Positions 62,479 through 64,000 of a stretch of 64,000 nucleotides of DNA are shown piece by piece (positions within the stretch are counted from its first letter, which is position 1; each line of letters opens with the position of its first letter). This stretch comes from Doryteuthis pealeii. Taxonomy: Eukaryota; Mollusca; Cephalopoda; Myopsida; Loliginidae. The translations under genes and the position numbers were made by a program. The stretch is from positions 17,504,601-17,568,600 of the forward strand of contig CM042157.1 in assembly GCA_023376005.1 (NCBI GenBank), in the 5' to 3' direction. Below the pieces are notes generated by a model. The model was given only the letters and a program-made list of their open reading frames with translations, made no database searches and was not told where the DNA came from.

Positions 62479-62545
62479 CTGAAAAACAAAAAAAAATATT
62501 TACTAATTGTTAAAATGTCACAATACAGAAAGATTATTATTAATA

Positions 62546-63176
62546 CTAGCAAATATATGCACACTCTGGGTGCAAGTATTTAAGTTTTAATGTAATGAAA
62601 TATCGTATTAGATTAGAAACGCTAATGAAACTAAATAAGAATGCAGATAAAAAGATTTGAAACAGAGGGGGGTATAATCGAAAAATAGAACAACTGAAAC
62701 TTACTCTTCCATCACTCTCATCTTTCATTGTTATTTTTTCTAATTTAAGTATTTAGTTAAAAGAGGAAGTAAAGAATAAAATGACATTTACCTTTTCTTG
62801 TTAATGGATTTCATTTAAGATTCATTGAAAAGATTTTTGCTTATATTCATTAAAATAAAACCAAACAGTTAGAAACCAATAATACTAAGCATATATTTAT
62901 TAAAATCAAATTTTTAAGATCAATATGTAAATTAGCCTTCCCGTTCACACTGTAAACCGCTATTTTGTTGTATATATAAATACAATTGCATGTTATTAGT
63001 ATGTAGATATGGTCAACAGCCTTAATGATGTAAAACAATTTTATTAATAATTGAAGTTTAAATTAAAAATAAAATCATGGAGAATGTGATGTAAATAACT
63101 AAAGGGAATTGTGACTTGTATAGTAATATAGTTTCGGTTACAGGCAGAAAAACCCACAATCTCCATTATAATAAGA
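62546..63176 (-). mobile_element. Helitron-like non-autonomous element, second subtype
   Basis: Minus strand: TCTTATTATAATGGAGATTG after A, ending TTTGCTAG before T. The paralogue at 7838-8694 lacks the final C. No coding sequence. Confidence 0.75.
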
Positions 63177-63419
63177 TAATAGTGTTAAAAAAAAAAAAAA
63201 GACACATTACAACAAGATTCTTATTAAGAAAATAGTGTTGAAATGCTTTAATTTAGATTATAAAGCAATTTCCAAAATAATTTGCAGCTTAGTGTAATTA
63301 TTGTGGTCTGTGGGGAATTTGGGGATTGAAAGGAGAAAGAGAGAATTAAACGAATACATTTCATTTCTACCATTTGAAATCAACAGGCAAGGAAGCTTAC
63401 TTAAAAAATAAAATTGTTT

Positions 63420-63734
63420 CAAAAATGTAAACAACAAAAAGAGACTATTCTTAGAATAAACGAATATTATAATACACTAATACTTAGCTTTATCGTTAAA
63501 ATGTTAATAATGTTTAGGAATGCATTTTTTTTTTAAATATCTAAATGTAAATAAAAAGAAAAAAAATTCCTAAAATAAACAAACATTCTACTATACAAAT
63601 TCTCAGCGATTTTTTTTTTTTCATTTGATAAATCATTTTCTTCTTATTTTCTTCTTTACTCCTGTTTTCTCCTCACTCACTCTCCGTTGTTCGTAATTTT
63701 TTTAGTCCGGTCATGGACCGGCTACTTTTACTAG
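63420..63734 (+). mobile_element. Helitron-like 3' part
   Basis: Hairpin GTCCGGT-CAT-GGACCGGC at 63705-63721, spacer ACTTTTA and CTAG before T. Same end as 21006. Confidence 0.65.
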
Positions 63735-63759
63735 TATATATATATAAATATATGATGTA

Positions 63760-64000
63760 CCGTATTTGACGGCATAAGATACACTTTTTTCCCAAAATTT
63801 TGGCTAAAAAAATTGCCTTGCGTCTTATACATCGTAGGTGAAATATGAGACCTCCCATAGGCCTAGGCTAATCTTCTCTATGATGCTCACTAACCCAACT
63901 TACACTCAGTACTTTTACCAACCCTAAACTGCCAAATTGCTTTTATACAGCTATGTTTCTGCTTGTGTAATGCACAGCTAGACTGTTTTCAACAATATAT
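63760..64000 (+). mobile_element. Family C TIR element, cut by window end
   Basis: Starts ACCGTATTTGACGGCATAAG and continues as the 27060 copy up to the last base. Confidence 0.85.

Larger units (their letters stand above)
46705..62421 (-). other. Giant intron between exons 2 and 1
   Basis: About 15.7 kb with no exon-like block that fits the frame. Filled by families A, B and D, LINE, mariner, minisatellites and foldbacks. I did not see another intact gene on either strand. Confidence 0.85.

Overview
This window is eukaryotic nuclear DNA: AT-rich, full of simple repeats and transposable-element debris, with one conserved gene split into many short exons. My best guess is a mollusc, probably a coleoid cephalopod. 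That rests on tRNA-derived SINEs, mariner remnants whose wording I associate with octopus genomes, a degenerate C2H2 zinc-finger cluster and long repeat-filled introns. It is an inference, not a proof.

The gene lies on the minus strand and is a homologue of ARMH3 (C10orf76, armadillo-like helical domain containing 3; DUF1741 in its C-terminal half). I reconstructed 20 distinct exons by splice sites and reading phase, from 62478 down to 29. All 20 join in one frame with GT-AG introns and give 487 codons. The N-terminal exon(s) lie above 62478 and the last exons below 29, both outside the window. Exons 1 and 2 are separated by an intron of about 15.7 kb; most other introns are 1-6 kb. No other intact protein gene is visible.

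Region by region (plus coordinates): 0-9 kb holds exons 20-16 with mariner, LINE, SINE, palindromic MITE and Helitron-like copies. 9-23 kb holds exons 15-11 with foldbacks, a hAT MITE, minisatellites and nested retroposons. 23.2-28.3 kb is a near-identical tandem (or falsely duplicated) segment of about 2.5 kb carrying exons 9 and 10 twice, with a 10-N gap inside. 28.5-46.7 kb holds exons 8-2, an LTR-like unit split by SINEs, a 73-bp minisatellite invaded by a Helitron-like element and a LINE, and a zinc-finger pseudogene. 46.7-62.4 kb is the giant intron, with a 5S rRNA-like pseudogene, a mariner copy split by a minisatellite, and more SINEs. 62.5-64 kb is intron or upstream repeat.

The most interesting non-gene signal is a scattered set of sequences that fold as type I hammerhead ribozymes (core CUGANGA, stem II, GAA, short stem III, cleavage base, closing stem I). 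The best are at 13457-13498 (minus, full core match) and 35595-35646 (plus, three complete stems). Others at 362, 14274, 14901, 47975 and 60358 keep the stems with core damage. A second, more repetitive class has the core CTGAAGA. Such ribozymes are known in Penelope-like elements and retrozymes, so these may mark retroelement families here.
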